DNA of 64,000 nt, from positions 1-64,000 of IMG/VR virus record IMGVR_UViG_3300026518_000008. One strand, 5' to 3'. The translations under genes and the position numbers were made by a program. The notes beneath the pieces are model-generated. The model had not been told where the DNA came from. It saw nothing but the letters and a program-made list of their open reading frames with translations, and made no database searches. The stretch is from a virus. Of this stretch, positions 51,630 through 60,356 are shown in pieces (the first letter of the stretch is position 1; each line of letters begins with the position of its first letter).

Positions 51630-52913
51630 ATGGCTTATCATATAAATACATCTAGACACAACGCTACTCCAACTCAGAAGAATGCATCAGTTTGCTCTGT
51701 ACCAAAGTATGACTTTGTAGGAAAAATTCACACCACATCTACTGGTGATCTTTTTGGAGTGCTTTTACTACAGCAGGAAACTCTTGACGAGATATTCGAG
51801 CAGAGCGGACCACTTGCTGTATCGAATGAATTTCAGTTCCACTATACATCATTAGTTGGGAAACTTCAGAACCAGGGGCAGGAGCTCTATATTAGTATTC
51901 CACTTGTATGTTACAACTACAAACAGACGGTATCTGGAGCTCACATTGGATTCAACCTTGAGGACACTGAGACTATGTCAGATGATACTCTTGAGATCGC
52001 ACAGATGAAGGCTGCAGAATTTCTTAGTACAGATACTCGTACTCAGATAGAGTCTATCTTTGGAGAACTTGATTGGCATGTTGCTACACTACAGACTATG
52101 CACAGACATCCAGGAGGTTCATCTCAGGGATTCTCAAGTACAGATCTTATGACAGATCCAGACAGAGCTGGAATTGTATTTCCACTTAATGAGTCTATTG
52201 AGAAATCTATCAGTTTTTCATCTATTATGTATGTGCAGAATGGATCGTGTAGACTTGCTCATACTGAGGTTCGTACTGCACTTGGTTCAGCTTCAGAGAA
52301 GAGTGGAATACTATACAGCAATGGTAGATCTATTACTATTGTTGCTGGATATGATTCTACGCCTACAGAGCTTGATACTATGTTTGGCATACCTGGATAC
52401 ACATCTACAGATACTGTATATTTTGATGACATGCCTACCACTACAGATATACCTCAGCAACTTACATCTATAATGAGAGAGTCCTCTTTTAGGCCAGAGA
52501 TATTTATTGATGAAAATCATTTATCCACTGAGACTACTTACTATGGGAAGCAGAGAAAACCTTTGATTAAACAATCAGAATTTACAAAATCCACAGATAG
52601 CTTTCAAAATACTAACCAGCTGAGCTTATTTAGTAGAGGACTTGAAGATGACATCGTATTTGATCAAGATGAATTATATGAAGATTATATAGATCCATTA
52701 GATCAGGATTCATCTGGAATGTATACACAAAATCCATTTGAGCTTGATCATATGGACAGAGAGATACTTACAGATGCACTTAGAGATGAACTTGCAGATA
52801 TTACATATTGCGGAACCAAGAGTCATGTTTTCACAGAACGAGAGATTGCTCTCAAGCCTGAACATGAGATCTGGAGATTATCCAGAACTCACAAATTACT
52901 AAAACCACTATAG
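51630..52913 (+). CDS. JAB/MPN (JAMM) metalloprotease, 427 aa
   Basis: Removes or matures ubiquitin-like tags in known systems. The zinc motif appears as HRHP (158-161) and S-S-T-D (169-172) in MHRHPGGSSQGFSSTD, with a candidate catalytic Glu upstream in NEFQFHYTS (E67). Spacing between HP and S is 7, one longer than the usual 6. After ~250 the chain is low-complexity and acidic, ending in a helical tail. In one operon with the E1-like gene. The family also includes phage tail protein K, so a virion role is an alternative, but here the neighbours are not tail genes. Confidence 0.75.
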   Translation: MAYHINTSRHNATPTQKNASVCSVPKYDFVGKIHTTSTGDLFGVLLLQQETLDEIFEQSGPLAVSNEFQFHYTSLVGKLQNQGQELYISIPLVCYNYKQTVSGAHIGFNLEDTETMSDDTLEIAQMKAAEFLSTDTRTQIESIFGELDWHVATLQTMHRHPGGSSQGFSSTDLMTDPDRAGIVFPLNESIEKSISFSSIMYVQNGSCRLAHTEVRTALGSASEKSGILYSNGRSITIVAGYDSTPTELDTMFGIPGYTSTDTVYFDDMPTTTDIPQQLTSIMRESSFRPEIFIDENHLSTETTYYGKQRKPLIKQSEFTKSTDSFQNTNQLSLFSRGLEDDIVFDQDELYEDYIDPLDQDSSGMYTQNPFELDHMDREILTDALRDELADITYCGTKSHVFTEREIALKPEHEIWRLSRTHKLLKPL

Positions 52914-52923
52914 GACATATATT

Positions 52924-53814
52924 ATGGCTACAACATTTCAAACATTGTATGGTTCAGATGATTTGTTTTTTACACCAGAACACCAATTTGGTATACGACG
53001 TTCAGAATTAGCTGATGCAACATCTAATTCTGATACAACTACAGAAAATACATCTATTCCTGACCCAATTGATACTAACCAATCAGAACCAGGTGAGATG
53101 ATTCCGTATGACACTTCACGAGATATTACATCATTGATTACAGAATTTCATGATCATCATGACAGGCTAGAAGGTGATGCATATGTATTTGATGCAGAGA
53201 TGCTATCAAATACTAGACTCCAGAATTTCCTTATGACTATTGATCATAGGGCTAGACCAGAACAGAGAAAGATTACTATGCCAGATATGAGCAGAATTAT
53301 TGAGCATGGGCTATCTATGATTGTAGATGGATATGATCAACTTGAGTATAGAGACTGTTCTAAAGTATTTCATTTTAATAACGGAGATGTACTGCTCAGA
53401 GTATCTGGATTCATCAATAGAGCTACTGAAACTATTGAAATTATTCGTTATACGAAGAAATTCAAAGTAGACCGCATGATTGATGATGTCCAGGCAAGAC
53501 GAGTATTTGATTATTCGTTATATGCATCAGCATTTCTACTAGCATCAAGATATCCAGCTATTGGAACTATGATTAAAACAATTCATGAGCATTTTGGTGA
53601 ATTTCATATCACTGAGCATTTCCCGTATATATCCAGCAATAATACTATTGAGTCAATACTTGAGGCATATATATCTGATATCAATTCTGGAGAATTGCCA
53701 CCAGAGTGCGAGGACAAATGGACCACTCGGGCTGGAGTTAATTCTCGTTGTGAGAAATATTGTTCAGTTAAAGATATTTGTCCATTTTACACTCCTACTC
53801 ACGCTGGTTCTTAG
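52924..53814 (+). CDS. Degenerate RecB/Cas4-like protein with C-terminal cysteine cluster, 296 aa
   Basis: The central part follows the PD-(D/E)XK plan (LLRVSGFINRATETIEIIRY, then YSLYASAFLLASR) but the catalytic Asp-Asp-x-Lys positions read Asn/Arg/Thr, so nuclease activity is doubtful. The end LPPECEDKW...CEKYCSVKDICPF carries the four-cysteine (iron-sulphur-type) pattern of Cas4/AddB-like nucleases. Same tail as the 244-aa protein at 60357. Last gene of the E1/JAB operon. Confidence 0.65.
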   Translation: MATTFQTLYGSDDLFFTPEHQFGIRRSELADATSNSDTTTENTSIPDPIDTNQSEPGEMIPYDTSRDITSLITEFHDHHDRLEGDAYVFDAEMLSNTRLQNFLMTIDHRARPEQRKITMPDMSRIIEHGLSMIVDGYDQLEYRDCSKVFHFNNGDVLLRVSGFINRATETIEIIRYTKKFKVDRMIDDVQARRVFDYSLYASAFLLASRYPAIGTMIKTIHEHFGEFHITEHFPYISSNNTIESILEAYISDINSGELPPECEDKWTTRAGVNSRCEKYCSVKDICPFYTPTHAGS

Positions 53815-54588
53815 ATAGTACAGCTGGGTGTCGTTTCAGTCGACTTCTTAAGTAGAAAGTGTTCTCCCCAGCACATGTATTAATTCATTTGCGAGATAAT
53901 ATTCGTATCCTGCTTAGTGTGCGTGGTAGATACACAGAGCATTTTTCCATTTGGCAACTATTTACCATTTGGAAGAACACTACAGAACCAGAGTGATGAT
54001 CATCCCACAGAGAACTCATAGGAGTTTTGTTTGGGTCGATTCATATCAGTCCCTCTAACCTTAGACAGGAAGAGAAAAGAATATGCGTGTTTAGTATCAG
54101 AATTTATGCGTTAAGAAAACTGAGATGTTAATTTGTGATATTGAGTTGTAACTGCAAAACAAAAATATTAATTGGGAATATTTATATTACTAGAACGAGT
54201 CAGTGTGGCATTGCGTCTACACATACAATTCTAGTCTCCAGAAAGATGCCCAGCTGGAGTAGCGATATGAGTCTATTTATATATACTTAGTATTCGCTAT
54301 ATATTTTTATATATGTCTCAGCTAAACCCACACCTTATTTAAACATAGGATGGATAGCTTACTGGCAGTGCAAGTCTGTCCTGAGTACACCAAAGTCTTA
54401 ATATATAATCTATTCTTGCAGAATACAGATACAACTAAACTGATTATATTTGTGGTAGTAGTATGCCGTGAGAATATAAAATATTGCCAATATTAATACT
54501 GCTATTAAGTTTTTAGTGTAACAACACGCCTATAACTATAGAACATGAATCATTAGCTTACACATTGGTAAATCGGATCGGTATTTGT
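53815..54588. other. 774-bp noncoding region
   Basis: No coding frame. Contains an extended two-box motif copy (53957-53993), a terminator-like hairpin AACTC-ATAG-GAGTT-TTGTTT (54017-54037), a CTCCAG/CTGGAG hairpin near 54237-54260, and a T-arm-like segment near 54364-54392 ending in CACCA. May encode small RNAs related to the following tRNA-like cluster. Confidence 0.45.
53957..53993 (+). repeat. Extended dispersed element (two-box copy)
   Basis: ACTATTTACC at 53957-53966 and ACAGAACCAGAG at 53982-53993, starts 25 bp apart, in the noncoding region before the tRNA-like cluster. GTGATGAT follows the core, as in other full copies. Confidence 0.7.
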
Positions 54589-54589
54589 G

Positions 54590-54655
54590 GAACCAAGATT
54601 TCCTAAGGAGTGCATCCTTGTAGTTAAGACACTGGTTCGAGTCCAGTATGGTTCT
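54590..54655 (+). tRNA. Short tRNA-like unit 1
   Basis: Acceptor-like GAACCA and TGGTTC pair. The T arm ACTGG-TTCGAGT-CCAGT is perfect. The segment between them is only 35 nt and gives no normal D and anticodon arms. No encoded CCA (TCTA instead). Either a 3' half with an accidental 5' match or a minimal tRNA-like RNA. Confidence 0.4.
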
Positions 54656-54670
54656 CTATAAACACTTTAT

Positions 54671-54746
54671 GTACCATTAGCTCAGTCTGGTAGAGCACTG
54701 TTTCTATTAGTATAGAACGACGGTTCGAATCCGTCCGGGCCCACCA
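54671..54746 (+). tRNA. Chimeric tRNA-like unit: 5' half and non-matching 3' half
   Basis: Exactly 76 nt with CCA. D arm GCTC-AGTCTGGTA-GAGC and T arm GACGG-TTCGAAT-CCGTC are perfect, but the acceptor strands (GTACCAT versus CGGGCCC) and anticodon strands do not pair. The 3' strand CGGGCCC instead matches GGGCCCG at 54837-54843 exactly, and its anticodon strand TATAG (54711-54715) matches CTATA at 54864-54868. Confidence 0.65.
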
Positions 54747-54749
54747 TAT

Positions 54750-54831
54750 GTGCCATTAAATTTGTATCGGTAGCATTATACGCGAGATAATTCGCAAAGG
54801 ACCAGAGTTCAATTCTCTGGATGGCACACCA
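54750..54831 (+). tRNA. tRNA-like unit with self-matching acceptor but abnormal anticodon arm
   Basis: 82 nt with CCA. Acceptor GTGCCAT/ATGGCAC is perfect. The T stem has 6 bp (CCAGAG/CTCTGG, loop TTCAATT). The anticodon region folds as GCGAG-ATAA-TTCGC with a 4-nt loop, or GAGATAA with A at position 33 (GAT would be Ile). Anticodon identity uncertain. Confidence 0.5.
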
Positions 54832-54836
54832 CATTA

Positions 54837-54870
54837 GGGCCCGTAGCATGAGCGGTTCATGCACTATACA
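54837..54870 (+). tRNA. tRNA 5' half A
   Basis: GGGCCCG acceptor strand, TA, perfect D arm GCATG-AGCGGTT-CATGC, A26 and anticodon strand CTATA. Its exact complements (CGGGCCC and TATAG) lie upstream at 54736-54742 and 54711-54715, in the opposite of the normal order. No matching 3' part follows it. Confidence 0.55.
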
Positions 54871-54925
54871 TAATTTATTTTAAAAACCAGTGACTAGTAT
54901 ATACAATAGACTTAGCACCATAACC

Positions 54926-54965
54926 AAGTTTTAGGTCGGAAGTTCGAGTCTTCCATCGGGCGCCA
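54926..54965 (+). tRNA. tRNA 3' half B with CCA
   Basis: GTTTT anticodon strand, AGGTC variable loop, T arm GGAAG-TTCGAGT-CTTCC, acceptor strand ATCGGGC, discriminator G and CCA. It matches the 5' half that begins 8 bp downstream, not the preceding 5' half. Confidence 0.65.
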
Positions 54966-54972
54966 TTTATAT

Positions 54973-55005
54973 GCCCGATTAGCTCAGTTGGTAGAGCAGA
55001 AATTT
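54973..55005 (+). tRNA. tRNA 5' half B directly followed by terminator
   Basis: GCCCGAT (exact complement of ATCGGGC), TA, D arm GCTC-AGTTGGTA-GAGC, A26, anticodon strand GAAAT (pairs with GTTTT through two G-U pairs) and TT at positions 32-33. A terminator hairpin begins 12 nt later, so no 3' half can follow in cis. Confidence 0.65.
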
Positions 55006-55016
55006 AAACATGAATT

Positions 55017-55058
55017 ACAGGGACAAATACGGTATATTTTGTCCCTGTACCTTTTTTT
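55017..55058 (+). terminator. Rho-independent terminator of tRNA-like cluster
   Basis: ACAGGGACAAA (55017-55027) pairs with TTTGTCCCTGT (55038-55048), then TTTTTTT. One of the strongest terminators in the window. A second small hairpin (GAGAACTC-ACG-GAGTTTTCTC) follows before rtcB. Confidence 0.9.
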
Positions 55059-55111
55059 AGAGAACTCACGGAGTTTTCTCAAATTAGGTACAGCACAATA
55101 AAGGAATTAGA

Positions 55112-56404
55112 ATGAGACAAGATATAGAGGAACGCATTAATGCTACTAAAGTTCCATACAAAATATATGCAGAGTTTGTCGAAGACAAAGCTGCAGAACA
55201 ATTTGCAAATTGCCTAGAGCAGGAGTCTGTAGTGCAAGGAGCTCTCATGCCAGACACACATGCCGGTTACGTTGCACCTATCGGTTCTGTACTAGCTACA
55301 AATGGTACTATTTTCCCATCTTTCGTTGGATACGACATCGGATGCGGCATGAGCTCTATCCGTACTAATATCCAATACAAATCAGTCTCAACAGAACAAC
55401 TAGAGGCTATTAAAAATCAGATTCTTAGAGATATTCCTATTGGTTTTGAGAGACATTCTAAACCTAAGACACATATCGTAGAAAGATTTCCTATGACACC
55501 TTTTGCAAAGGACGTGTTACGCACCACTGGTTCTTATCAGTTAGGCACACTTGGCGGAGGGAATCATTTCCTTGAAATAGGATATGACAATGACGAATAT
55601 TTAAATATAGTTGTTCACTCAGGTTCGCGTGGTGTTGGACATAAAATTGCCACTAAATATATGAAAGAGGCTGCAATTCAATCAGTAGACGAATCTAGAT
55701 ATAGAAAAGAATTTGATGAGAAAAATAAAGCTTGGCTAAATAAAATTTTAAACAGCAAATCATCTCCAGCTAATGACAAATTACAGGATAGATACGACAA
55801 AGCTAAAACTGAATTTACTTATCGTCGCACCAGAGCTAGAGTATCGAATATTGAGGATGCGTATCCATTAGATAACACATCAGAACCAGGGATGGGATAC
55901 ATGCAGGATATGAACATGGCATTGGAATTTGCTTTAGAGAATAGAGAGCTAATGATAGGTAGATCAGTAGCTGCTATTGCTAAAGTTCTTGGCCAGGATA
56001 TTTCTACTTCTCGCTTTATCAATCGAAATCATAACCATGCAGAACTAGTAGATGGTAGATGGATACATCGCAAGGGAGCCACTCAGGCTGCAGATGGTAT
56101 GATTGGAGTTATACCAGGAAACATGGTAGATGGCTCGTTCATAGTTAGATGTAGAGGTAGCTCAGATTCTATGAATTCATCATCTCATGGAGCAGGTAGA
56201 GTTTTATCTAGACGAAAAGCCAAGGATACTCTTGACCTAGAGGAGTTTATTTCTAGCACAGCTCACCTAATAGCGAACCATTCTGATTCAAACCTAGACG
56301 AATCTCCACTTGCATACAAAAATATTTTTGATGTAATGGAACAGCAGTCAGACTTGGTTAAGACACTAGACAGAATTGTACCAATTATAAACATTAAAGG
56401 GTGA
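55112..56404 (+). CDS. rtcB: RtcB-type RNA ligase
   Basis: 430 aa. Joins 2',3'-cyclic-phosphate or 3'-phosphate RNA ends to 5'-OH ends using GTP and manganese. Family motifs visible: LMPDTHAGYVAPIG (~45-58), FVGYDIGCGMSS (~72-83), LGTLGGGNHFLE (~145-156), VVHSGSRGVGHK (~168-179), and the C-terminal guanylylated-His region SSSHGAGRVLSR (~365-376). Full length. Directly downstream of the scrambled tRNA halves, which are obvious candidate substrates. Repair of tRNA cut by host anticodon nucleases is the alternative. A motif copy is at 55880-55892. Confidence 0.9.
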   Translation: MRQDIEERINATKVPYKIYAEFVEDKAAEQFANCLEQESVVQGALMPDTHAGYVAPIGSVLATNGTIFPSFVGYDIGCGMSSIRTNIQYKSVSTEQLEAIKNQILRDIPIGFERHSKPKTHIVERFPMTPFAKDVLRTTGSYQLGTLGGGNHFLEIGYDNDEYLNIVVHSGSRGVGHKIATKYMKEAAIQSVDESRYRKEFDEKNKAWLNKILNSKSSPANDKLQDRYDKAKTEFTYRRTRARVSNIEDAYPLDNTSEPGMGYMQDMNMALEFALENRELMIGRSVAAIAKVLGQDISTSRFINRNHNHAELVDGRWIHRKGATQAADGMIGVIPGNMVDGSFIVRCRGSSDSMNSSSHGAGRVLSRRKAKDTLDLEEFISSTAHLIANHSDSNLDESPLAYKNIFDVMEQQSDLVKTLDRIVPIINIKG

Positions 56405-56408
56405 AATT

Positions 56409-58466
56409 ATGATAGACAACAGAATAGAAACAATTACACATACGAACGCACCAATCCAGGATTTTAGTATAGCAATGAACGCAAGCATGTTTCAGATGTT
56501 AACAAAAAATGTTTACACCAATGTTATTGCTGCAGTAATCAGAGAATGGAGCACCAATGCTATTGACGCATGTATTGCAGCTGGAGTTTCACCACGATTT
56601 GATGTACATCTTCCTACGATAGCATCACAAGTTTTTTCAGTTAGAGATTTTGGTACTGGTCTATCATCAGATGATGTACACGGACTGTTTTCAGCTCTTG
56701 GAGCATCTACAAAACGTGAGTCAAATCAATATAACGGTACTTTTGGAATTGGCCGTATGGCTGGACTAGCATACACTGATATGTTTACTATTGAATCATT
56801 TTTCAATGGAACATTATCTACATATGTTGTATCTATACAAGATGGAATTCCGAATATGATATCTATCAATGATACAGATACAGATCTTCCAAATGGAATG
56901 AGATTATCTATTGATGTTAGAGAGTATGATATAGATAGGTTTACTAGTGAAGCTAGAGATATATATCAGTATTTTGACACTAGACCAGATACGAATATCC
57001 AGCTTGAATATCAAGATTATTCATCAAATCTATCAGGAGATGGATGGTACATTATTAATACAAACGTTAGAAATTACAATCTTAATTTAGTTATGGGAAA
57101 TGTTTTATATACTGTATCAACATCGCAACTTAATAAAGAAGCTAGAGATGTTCTTGAAATACATGGCTTAGTGCTAGATGTACCTATTGGATCCGTATCT
57201 ATTACTCCTGGTAGAGAATCGTTGAATCTTGATAATACTACTATTACATATTTAAACAATAGTTGCAAACATGTAATAGATCAATACGAAGAACAGTTGA
57301 CTAATTTAATATGCAGTTTCGACAAAGACTTTGACAAAATTATTGCATATAGCAAATATATAACAAGGCTTGGATGGAACTTGCAAAATAGATTTAAAAA
57401 TATTAGTATAGACTACAGCACACTCTATGTTAAAAACAACTGTTTGCGTTCAATAAATATGGAAGTAGGTGTGTATTATTTTAAAAATGGATTTAAGAAT
57501 ATTAAATCAGTAAATGAATATATACACATAACGAATAGCACTATATTCTGCATTGCAGATACAAGAATACATATTGTTGAATCTATTAAAAAATATCTAT
57601 TAGAAACAAATAATAATTTTGTAGATGTATATATAGTAAAGCCAAATAGGTGGAGTAGTGATCCAGAGGACATTAAGTCTCATGTTCAATCATCTATAGA
57701 ATTATTTGATGAAATTGGAATAAAGAATTACTTTAAAACATCTGACTACTCAGTGGAGAATATACAACGCAAGAAGTCAGGTAAAATTTCAACTATAGAT
57801 TTCATGTTTGAAAACAAATATGATACAGAACCTATATCTAAAAAAGGAGTAGAGATATTATCTATAGATACTGGACCATTCTATTATATAGAAACTTCTG
57901 GATTTAAACCTATTAGTATGACTCCAGATGAATTATCATTGCATATGAGAGCTGCTAAATTTTATGATAACATAAATTCTACAAATACACGAATAGTTGG
58001 TGTGCCAAAATCAGCATTACGAAATACTGTTGATGACGATAGATTCATTCCATTGGCTGGAGCACTTGATGATATATTTTCAGAAATGACTATGCCTAAA
58101 TATTTTAACGATATTGGACATGAGAATTCGTTTATCCTATATGATAACAGAATACATAGATATACAAATCTAAATTTGCCAGATGAACTTATTGAGTTTA
58201 TTACTGAGCACAAAAAATTCTTTGAACAAAACAGACAATGTATATTACCTGCAAATGCTGTTGGGATTAAGGATAGATTTGGATGCAATGTATCATCTCC
58301 TAATTCTAAGTTGTCACTTGAGGACGTGATGGAGAAATATCCATTATTTATGTATATACTTGATACATTCTATAGAGATGGTTTGTATTTATCTATGGAA
58401 CAGATAGAAAACTATGTACAGACTATATATGAAGCAGGAGACGAAGATGAGCAAAATGACCAATAA
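56409..58466 (+). CDS. rIIA: rIIA-like GHKL ATPase
   Basis: 685 aa. The GHKL nucleotide-binding pattern is clear: REWSTNAIDACIAAG (N box, ~46-60), SVRDFGTGLS (G1, ~77-86), and NGTFGIGRMAGLAY (G2, ~107-120), as in T4 rIIA and its N4-like homologues. In T4, rIIA and rIIB affect lysis timing and exclusion by lambda Rex. The 3' end overlaps the rIIB-like gene by 20 bp. Confidence 0.8.
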   Translation: MIDNRIETITHTNAPIQDFSIAMNASMFQMLTKNVYTNVIAAVIREWSTNAIDACIAAGVSPRFDVHLPTIASQVFSVRDFGTGLSSDDVHGLFSALGASTKRESNQYNGTFGIGRMAGLAYTDMFTIESFFNGTLSTYVVSIQDGIPNMISINDTDTDLPNGMRLSIDVREYDIDRFTSEARDIYQYFDTRPDTNIQLEYQDYSSNLSGDGWYIINTNVRNYNLNLVMGNVLYTVSTSQLNKEARDVLEIHGLVLDVPIGSVSITPGRESLNLDNTTITYLNNSCKHVIDQYEEQLTNLICSFDKDFDKIIAYSKYITRLGWNLQNRFKNISIDYSTLYVKNNCLRSINMEVGVYYFKNGFKNIKSVNEYIHITNSTIFCIADTRIHIVESIKKYLLETNNNFVDVYIVKPNRWSSDPEDIKSHVQSSIELFDEIGIKNYFKTSDYSVENIQRKKSGKISTIDFMFENKYDTEPISKKGVEILSIDTGPFYYIETSGFKPISMTPDELSLHMRAAKFYDNINSTNTRIVGVPKSALRNTVDDDRFIPLAGALDDIFSEMTMPKYFNDIGHENSFILYDNRIHRYTNLNLPDELIEFITEHKKFFEQNRQCILPANAVGIKDRFGCNVSSPNSKLSLEDVMEKYPLFMYILDTFYRDGLYLSMEQIENYVQTIYEAGDEDEQNDQ

Positions 58467-59097
58467 AATTAGGGTTAAATTTACATTATCTAGCAATAAT
58501 GTTATTGTATTCATTGACGGAACTAAATTTTATTCAGATACATCACATAACAATTTCAAAAATATAACAGAGCTACTGTCAGACTGGAGAGAGACTAAAA
58601 AAAAAGTCAGTAAACTTAGATCATTATTTATTGTTCCAGAGGATGTATCTAGATATATTGGTACGGAATTACAATTAGATCACCTTATGAATCTTATTTT
58701 TAGAGGAATTGTTCTTCCACAATATTTTTATAAACTTGTACTGTATATGATTGCAAATGATTTTGATATTGGTATACTCATTAGATTACTTAACAATATA
58801 TGGATATCAGATGCAGACACACACATTGTGTTACAGTTTATAGATAGAAGACATATGGCAATTACGCCAGATGGATGTTTTCTTGAAAAAACACATAATG
58901 GAAAAAATATGATTGTAGAAAAAATAAATCCATTAGATATTACACGATGTAATAGAGAAATATTAGAAGCATCAAGCACGCAGTTTATTGCTTGTTGTGA
59001 ATCATACGACGATATAGACATTTATAACAAACCATCAGTTATTATTGATGACAACTATGATAATTTATACAAAATTTACACAGGAGATATATTATGA
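58447..59097 (+). CDS. rIIB: rIIB-like protein
   Basis: 216 aa. Helical body, then FIDRRHMAITPDGCFLEKTH, which matches the FL...L-T-DG-F pattern of rIIB. Pairing with the rIIA-like gene supports the call. Start chosen at 58447 (GCAGGAGACGAAG before it). Ends overlapping the 119-aa gene (ATGA). Confidence 0.65.
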   Translation: MSKMTNKIRVKFTLSSNNVIVFIDGTKFYSDTSHNNFKNITELLSDWRETKKKVSKLRSLFIVPEDVSRYIGTELQLDHLMNLIFRGIVLPQYFYKLVLYMIANDFDIGILIRLLNNIWISDADTHIVLQFIDRRHMAITPDGCFLEKTHNGKNMIVEKINPLDITRCNREILEASSTQFIACCESYDDIDIYNKPSVIIDDNYDNLYKIYTGDIL

Positions 59098-59453
59098 TTA
59101 TATACAGACACATTCGTAGAAAGAGTTGTGATTTTTTCGACACAAAAGAGTATACGATTGCAGCAGAACTTAGAGACGGAGCATACTATATCGGCATTGC
59201 TACATGTTCACCACGAGATACATATTGCAAAAAAACTGGACGAGAGATTGCTAGATCTAGACTTAAGTCATCAGAGCAGAAGATCACACTTGATGACCTC
59301 AAATTGGAGGTAGATATTTCAGAGTGCAATATATTTACACATGAGTATACCAGCAATTTCATTGGATCACTATCTATAGAGGATTTCTCTATACACCATG
59401 TCTTATCACTTGCTCATGATACATTTATTGATAACAACAGTAGTGTATTATGA
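59094..59453 (+). CDS. Unknown small protein, 119 aa
   Basis: Beta-rich first half (AAELRDGAYYIGIATCSPRD), with basic and acidic patches. Coupled to both neighbours by ATGA overlaps, in the rII/nuclease operon. Unknown. Confidence 0.55.
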   Translation: MIIYRHIRRKSCDFFDTKEYTIAAELRDGAYYIGIATCSPRDTYCKKTGREIARSRLKSSEQKITLDDLKLEVDISECNIFTHEYTSNFIGSLSIEDFSIHHVLSLAHDTFIDNNSSVL

Positions 59454-60346
59454 AAAAACCTATAAACAATTATGAGACAGGAGATGGTATCATTCCAGAT
59501 GGAATGATAAAACTAAGTCCTTCAAGATTTGAGAGATTCTTCTCGAAACCACATGAGTGGTTCAGAGAATTGATCATGCAGGAGGGTGGGTTCGATGGTA
59601 ATTCTGGGTCCAACATTGGGAATATTATCCATGCTACTGCAGAGGCAGAGGCTACAGGTCAGACACTTACTGATGACGAGATTCAGGAGTTCATAGACAG
59701 CTTGCCAGAGTTAGTTGACGAGAAACATCCATGGATGAATCTTGAGCATCATGTCATTAGAGCAGCTTATCCAGACATGCAGGAGCTTATTCGCGAGTTT
59801 GTAAGAGAGAATCTACCTACATCTACAGAGGGATATATCTGGAGACAGATTACTCCACGAATTGTAGTTGCTGGTTCTTACGATGCATACAGAGTGAATC
59901 CTATGACAGGAAATTATATTGTGACCGACTACAAGACTACTGGAGAGAAATTACCTCCGAAGTCAATGAGTTACTCTCACAAATTGCAGCTTTATATGTA
60001 TGCTTGGATGCTTCGCAAACAGGGCATTATGGTAGACGCTATCGAAATAGTATATATTACTAGATTCCATTCAGGGGCACCAGCTAAAATTTCAGAGAAG
60101 ACAGGGAAACTTGGAAAGCCTGGAAGAGATTATCCAGCTACGCTTACACCGATTATGTACGAATTTACAGACAGAGATATGACTTTTATATCTGACTTGA
60201 TAAAACTTGGAGCTGAGTCACTTGAGTATTTCATTGATCATCCAGAGGCAGCATACATTATTTTTCGAGACTACCGTCTCAAAGGAACAGACTTCTCCAG
60301 ATACTTGACAGATATAGTGGACGGCGGAGTTTACGACGATTTTTAG
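59450..60346 (+). CDS. RecB/Cas4-like PD-(D/E)XK exonuclease
   Basis: 298 aa. Opens with the RecB-type LSPSRFERFFSKPHEWF. Catalytic plan intact: VAGSYDAYRV (Asp), NYIVTDYKTTG (Asp-x-Lys), SHKLQLYMYAWML (Gln), as in RecB/Cas4 nucleases. It lacks the terminal cysteine cluster, which is instead found in the next gene's product. Likely a replication or recombination exonuclease. Confidence 0.8.
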   Translation: MKKPINNYETGDGIIPDGMIKLSPSRFERFFSKPHEWFRELIMQEGGFDGNSGSNIGNIIHATAEAEATGQTLTDDEIQEFIDSLPELVDEKHPWMNLEHHVIRAAYPDMQELIREFVRENLPTSTEGYIWRQITPRIVVAGSYDAYRVNPMTGNYIVTDYKTTGEKLPPKSMSYSHKLQLYMYAWMLRKQGIMVDAIEIVYITRFHSGAPAKISEKTGKLGKPGRDYPATLTPIMYEFTDRDMTFISDLIKLGAESLEYFIDHPEAAYIIFRDYRLKGTDFSRYLTDIVDGGVYDDF

Positions 60347-60356
60347 AGGAGACATT

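Noticed and set aside
48308-53814. Ubiquitin-like modifier gene near the E1/JAB genes
   Set aside because: None of the nearby small proteins has a clear beta-grasp pattern or a C-terminal Gly-Gly. The 72-aa and 38-aa proteins are basic and helical.
54314-54392. Additional tRNA ending in CACCA
   Set aside because: A T-arm-like hairpin is present, but the acceptor needs a bulge and no D or anticodon arm forms.
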